Positions 62,108-64,000 of a stretch of DNA of 64,000 nt are shown here, piece by piece. Position numbers and translations under genes: made by a program. Position 1 is the stretch's first letter; every line of letters begins with the position of its first letter. The stretch spans positions 1-64,000 of the forward strand of contig PLJC01000012.1 in the NCBI GenBank assembly GCA_003139545.1, given 5' to 3'. The notes beneath the pieces are model-generated. The model saw nothing but the letters and a program-made list of their open reading frames with translations, did no database searches and was not told the DNA's origin. The stretch is from Actinomycetota bacterium (GTDB lineage: Bacteria; Actinomycetota; Thermoleophilia; Gaiellales; Gaiellaceae).

Positions 62108-63436
62108 TCATGAAAACAAGCGACCGAGAGACGCGCTCGGATCCGCTCCCGCTGCATCGATGAATGACGCGAGACTGCAAACGATCTCTTCGAGTCGCTG
62201 GCGATCGAAGAGCGAATCCCGATACGTCAGGGTCGCATGAAGCGAATTGTCGGCGGCCAGCTCGAAGTCGAGCGAAAGTTCGTACTGGCTGACAGACCGT
62301 CTCAACGGCATCGGCGACACGACGAGGTCAGCCAGACGGATCTCTCCCGCGCGGGCCGGCTGCATGCTGAGGACTGTCTGAAACAGAGGCGTGCGGGATG
62401 AGACTCGTGGCGGATTGACAGCTCGAACGACTCGATCGAAAGGAAGAGTTCGATGTTGGAGTGCTGCGAGCGCTGCACGTCTCGCCAGGACCACAAGATC
62501 GTTAAAGGACAGATGCCCGGCCAAATCAACTCGCATGACCACCAAGTTGACGAACAAGCCGATCAGTGGCTCGAATTCGGAGCTCGGTCGAGTTGAGACG
62601 GCTGCGCCGACACAAATATCGTCCTGTCCTGAATAGTGCTCAAGCGCCGCCGCCCAGGCCGCGAGCAGCGCCATGAACGGCGTTGCGCCGTTGTCGCGCG
62701 CTACCTTCAGGAACGCCCTCGCGGCGTCGGGACACACATCGAAGGCCAGCTGTTCTGCGCCAGTGGTGAGGTCGCCAGGTTGCAGCCTCTGCGCGCGCAG
62801 GTCTAGGACGGGCGCGTTGGCGAGTTGCTCCCGCCAGAACTGAGCTTGATCAACGGATTCGCTTTGGCGGAGCCACTCAACCTCCCACTCCACGAAGTCG
62901 CGGTAGGTGGCTGCCAGGACCGGCAATTTCGGAGCTTCGCCGCAAGTTGCGGCTTCATAGAAACGGAAGATTTCGGTGATCAGGATTCCGAGAGACCAGG
63001 CATCCGACACGATATGGTGCGTTGTCAGCAAAAGCACGTGGCTGTCGCGTCCAGCGTCCAAGAGCGCCGCACGGAACAGCCGACCATTAAGTGCCATCGG
63101 TACTGTGCATTCACGCTGAAGGGCCTCGTCTAGCCAAACCGAGATGTCTCGCGGTTCGACGGTCACCGGTGTGCGAATCCGGCGCAATGGAACCTGCGGC
63201 AATTCGGCTATAGAGAGTACGGGCTCGCCCTTAACTGAGTCGATTCTGTAACGCAGCGGCTCGTGACGGGCAGAGACCGCTTCGATGGAGGAGTGCAATA
63301 CTTTCTCGTCGAGCGGGCCACTGAGGCGCACCGCCGCGGAAATGAGATACGCAGGGTTGTCAGGATCGACCTGCCCCATATACCAGAGGCGCCGCTGCGC
63401 CGATGAGAGGAGGAGTCTGTCCTCGTGCGTCGTCAC
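62108..63436 (-). CDS. stand-alone condensation-domain protein
   Basis: A 442-aa condensation domain: LLLSSAQRRLWYMGQ, SARHEPLRYRI, TTHHIVSDAWSLGIL, VGAAVSTRPSSEFEPLIGLFVNLVVMR, ALQHRTLPFDRVVRAV. The HHxxxDG motif keeps both His and Asp, with Ala for the Gly. As a lone domain it could act in trans with the A-T-TE protein. Its stop is near the adenylation relic, which may have been the rest of a larger synthetase. Confidence 0.85.
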   Translation of the reverse strand: MTTHEDRLLLSSAQRRLWYMGQVDPDNPAYLISAAVRLSGPLDEKVLHSSIEAVSARHEPLRYRIDSVKGEPVLSIAELPQVPLRRIRTPVTVEPRDISVWLDEALQRECTVPMALNGRLFRAALLDAGRDSHVLLLTTHHIVSDAWSLGILITEIFRFYEAATCGEAPKLPVLAATYRDFVEWEVEWLRQSESVDQAQFWREQLANAPVLDLRAQRLQPGDLTTGAEQLAFDVCPDAARAFLKVARDNGATPFMALLAAWAAALEHYSGQDDICVGAAVSTRPSSEFEPLIGLFVNLVVMRVDLAGHLSFNDLVVLARRAALAALQHRTLPFDRVVRAVNPPRVSSRTPLFQTVLSMQPARAGEIRLADLVVSPMPLRRSVSQYELSLDFELAADNSLHATLTYRDSLFDRQRLEEIVCSLASFIDAAGADPSASLGRLFS

Positions 63437-63701
63437 GGGCAGCGCTCAGTCAGCCCAAGACTAGGACCATGTCCTGGGGATCGAAAAGAATGAAGACGTG
63501 TCGGTGCCGCCACGCGGCCAACAGCGTTCGGACCGCGACTGATCGTGGCAGCGAACTTGGGTTCGAGCCCCTTCGTCCCTCGAAGACGCCCGTTCGCCTG
63601 TCGCATCGCTCCTGAGGACCACCAAGTGACTGGAACGTATCACCGCGTACGCGCCTCCGTCTCGGATCCAATGCGTGGCGCTCTGATCGCGCGCGCGGGG
63701 C
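63437..63701. other. intergenic region without recognised gene
   Basis: Only short open frames; none has a recognisable domain. Confidence 0.4.
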
Positions 63702-64000
63702 CTAGATGCGCCCGATGGCGATTGCGTCCTTAACCCACGGAATCACTTCATCAAGCATTTCATCCAATGTGGTGACCGCGGTGAAGCCGAGAATCTCTCG
63801 AGCCTTTTCGACCGACGGGCTGCGCACCTGAACGTCGTGTTCGTACGCGGGATCTTGGATGTACCTAAACGGTAGATCGGGGCCTTTGATCTTTTGCCAG
63901 ATGCGCTCGGCGAGTGCGATGACTGTCGTAGATTCATCCGTCGACAGATTGAAGTCTTCGTTTTCTGCGGCCGGGTGCCCCATCGCGGTTACGATGCCTC
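63702..64000 (-). CDS. NAD-dependent sugar epimerase, C-terminal part (runs off the window)
   Basis: The last 99 codons of an extended-SDR epimerase: NEDFNLSTDESTTVIALAERIW, PSVEKAREILGFTAVTTLDEML. The frame continues open past 64000 (GIVTA before the first ATG). Its N-terminal cofactor domain is outside the window. Confidence 0.75.
   Translation of the reverse strand, partial: GIVTAMGHPAAENEDFNLSTDESTTVIALAERIWQKIKGPDLPFRYIQDPAYEHDVQVRSPSVEKAREILGFTAVTTLDEMLDEVIPWVKDAIAIGRI

Noticed and set aside
63450..63671. Minus-strand 73-codon frame between condensation and epimerase genes
   Set aside because: No domain, basic shadow-like composition and several competing frames.

Overview
The window is high-GC DNA and most likely comes from an actinobacterium of the class Thermoleophilia (Gaiellales or Solirubrobacterales relatives). 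The evidence is the GTG/TTG-rich gene starts, secreted proteins that open with a 'LVALFFALGGTAFA'-type signal peptide, a MarP-type CvpA-protease, a DUF6458 mini-membrane protein, a fused homocysteine methyltransferase/MTHFR, and many starts preceded by a TANNNT box 6-7 nt upstream (leaderless mRNAs). This placement is inference from gene content.

Region 1 (1-20.1 kb) looks like ordinary chromosome: a partial tRNA, housekeeping enzymes, small regulators (XRE, cyclic-nucleotide-binding, ANTAR), and many secreted or cell-wall proteins (NlpC/P60 hydrolase behind a structured leader, Ig-like repeat protein, ice-binding-like DUF3494 protein coupled to an L,D-transpeptidase, unknown exported proteins). 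A 37-aa membrane protein lies at 16886-16999.

Region 2 (20.2-28.0 kb) is one leftward block of three very large secreted CHAP-domain (peptidoglycan amidase/peptidase) genes, each with different repeat modules. The first gene, which carries SH3b, is broken by one extra base at 27661.

Region 3 (28.17-53.39 kb) is an integrated island. Its ends are two copies of the 3' half of a tRNA-Lys(UUU) gene in the same orientation, and a tyrosine recombinase lies next to the right end. The cargo is a sugar-catabolism system made of two diverging operons around a GntR/FadR regulator. The leftward operon holds a fumarylacetoacetate-hydrolase-family protein, cupin, SDR, SMP-30 lactonase, DUF4432 and FAD-linked oxidase. 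The rightward operon holds an oligopeptide-type ABC importer, both halves of a Tm-1-like system, a GH38 alpha-mannosidase, a mannonate dehydratase-like enzyme and three dehydrogenase/epimerase genes. The two operons share a 12-bp promoter word. The logic is uptake, glycosidic cleavage, oxidation to a lactone, hydrolysis, dehydration and final cleavage of an unidentified sugar or mannoside.

Region 4 (53.4 kb to the end) starts with DNA homologous to the left end of the island. It therefore looks like a second, related element in tandem, whose far end lies beyond the window. It carries an MFS exporter and a small, partly decayed non-ribosomal-peptide locus: an A-T-TE protein fused to DUF2332, an Asp/Glu racemase-like protein, two stand-alone condensation-type proteins, a relic of an adenylation domain, an IS3-type transposase relic and a truncated sugar epimerase.
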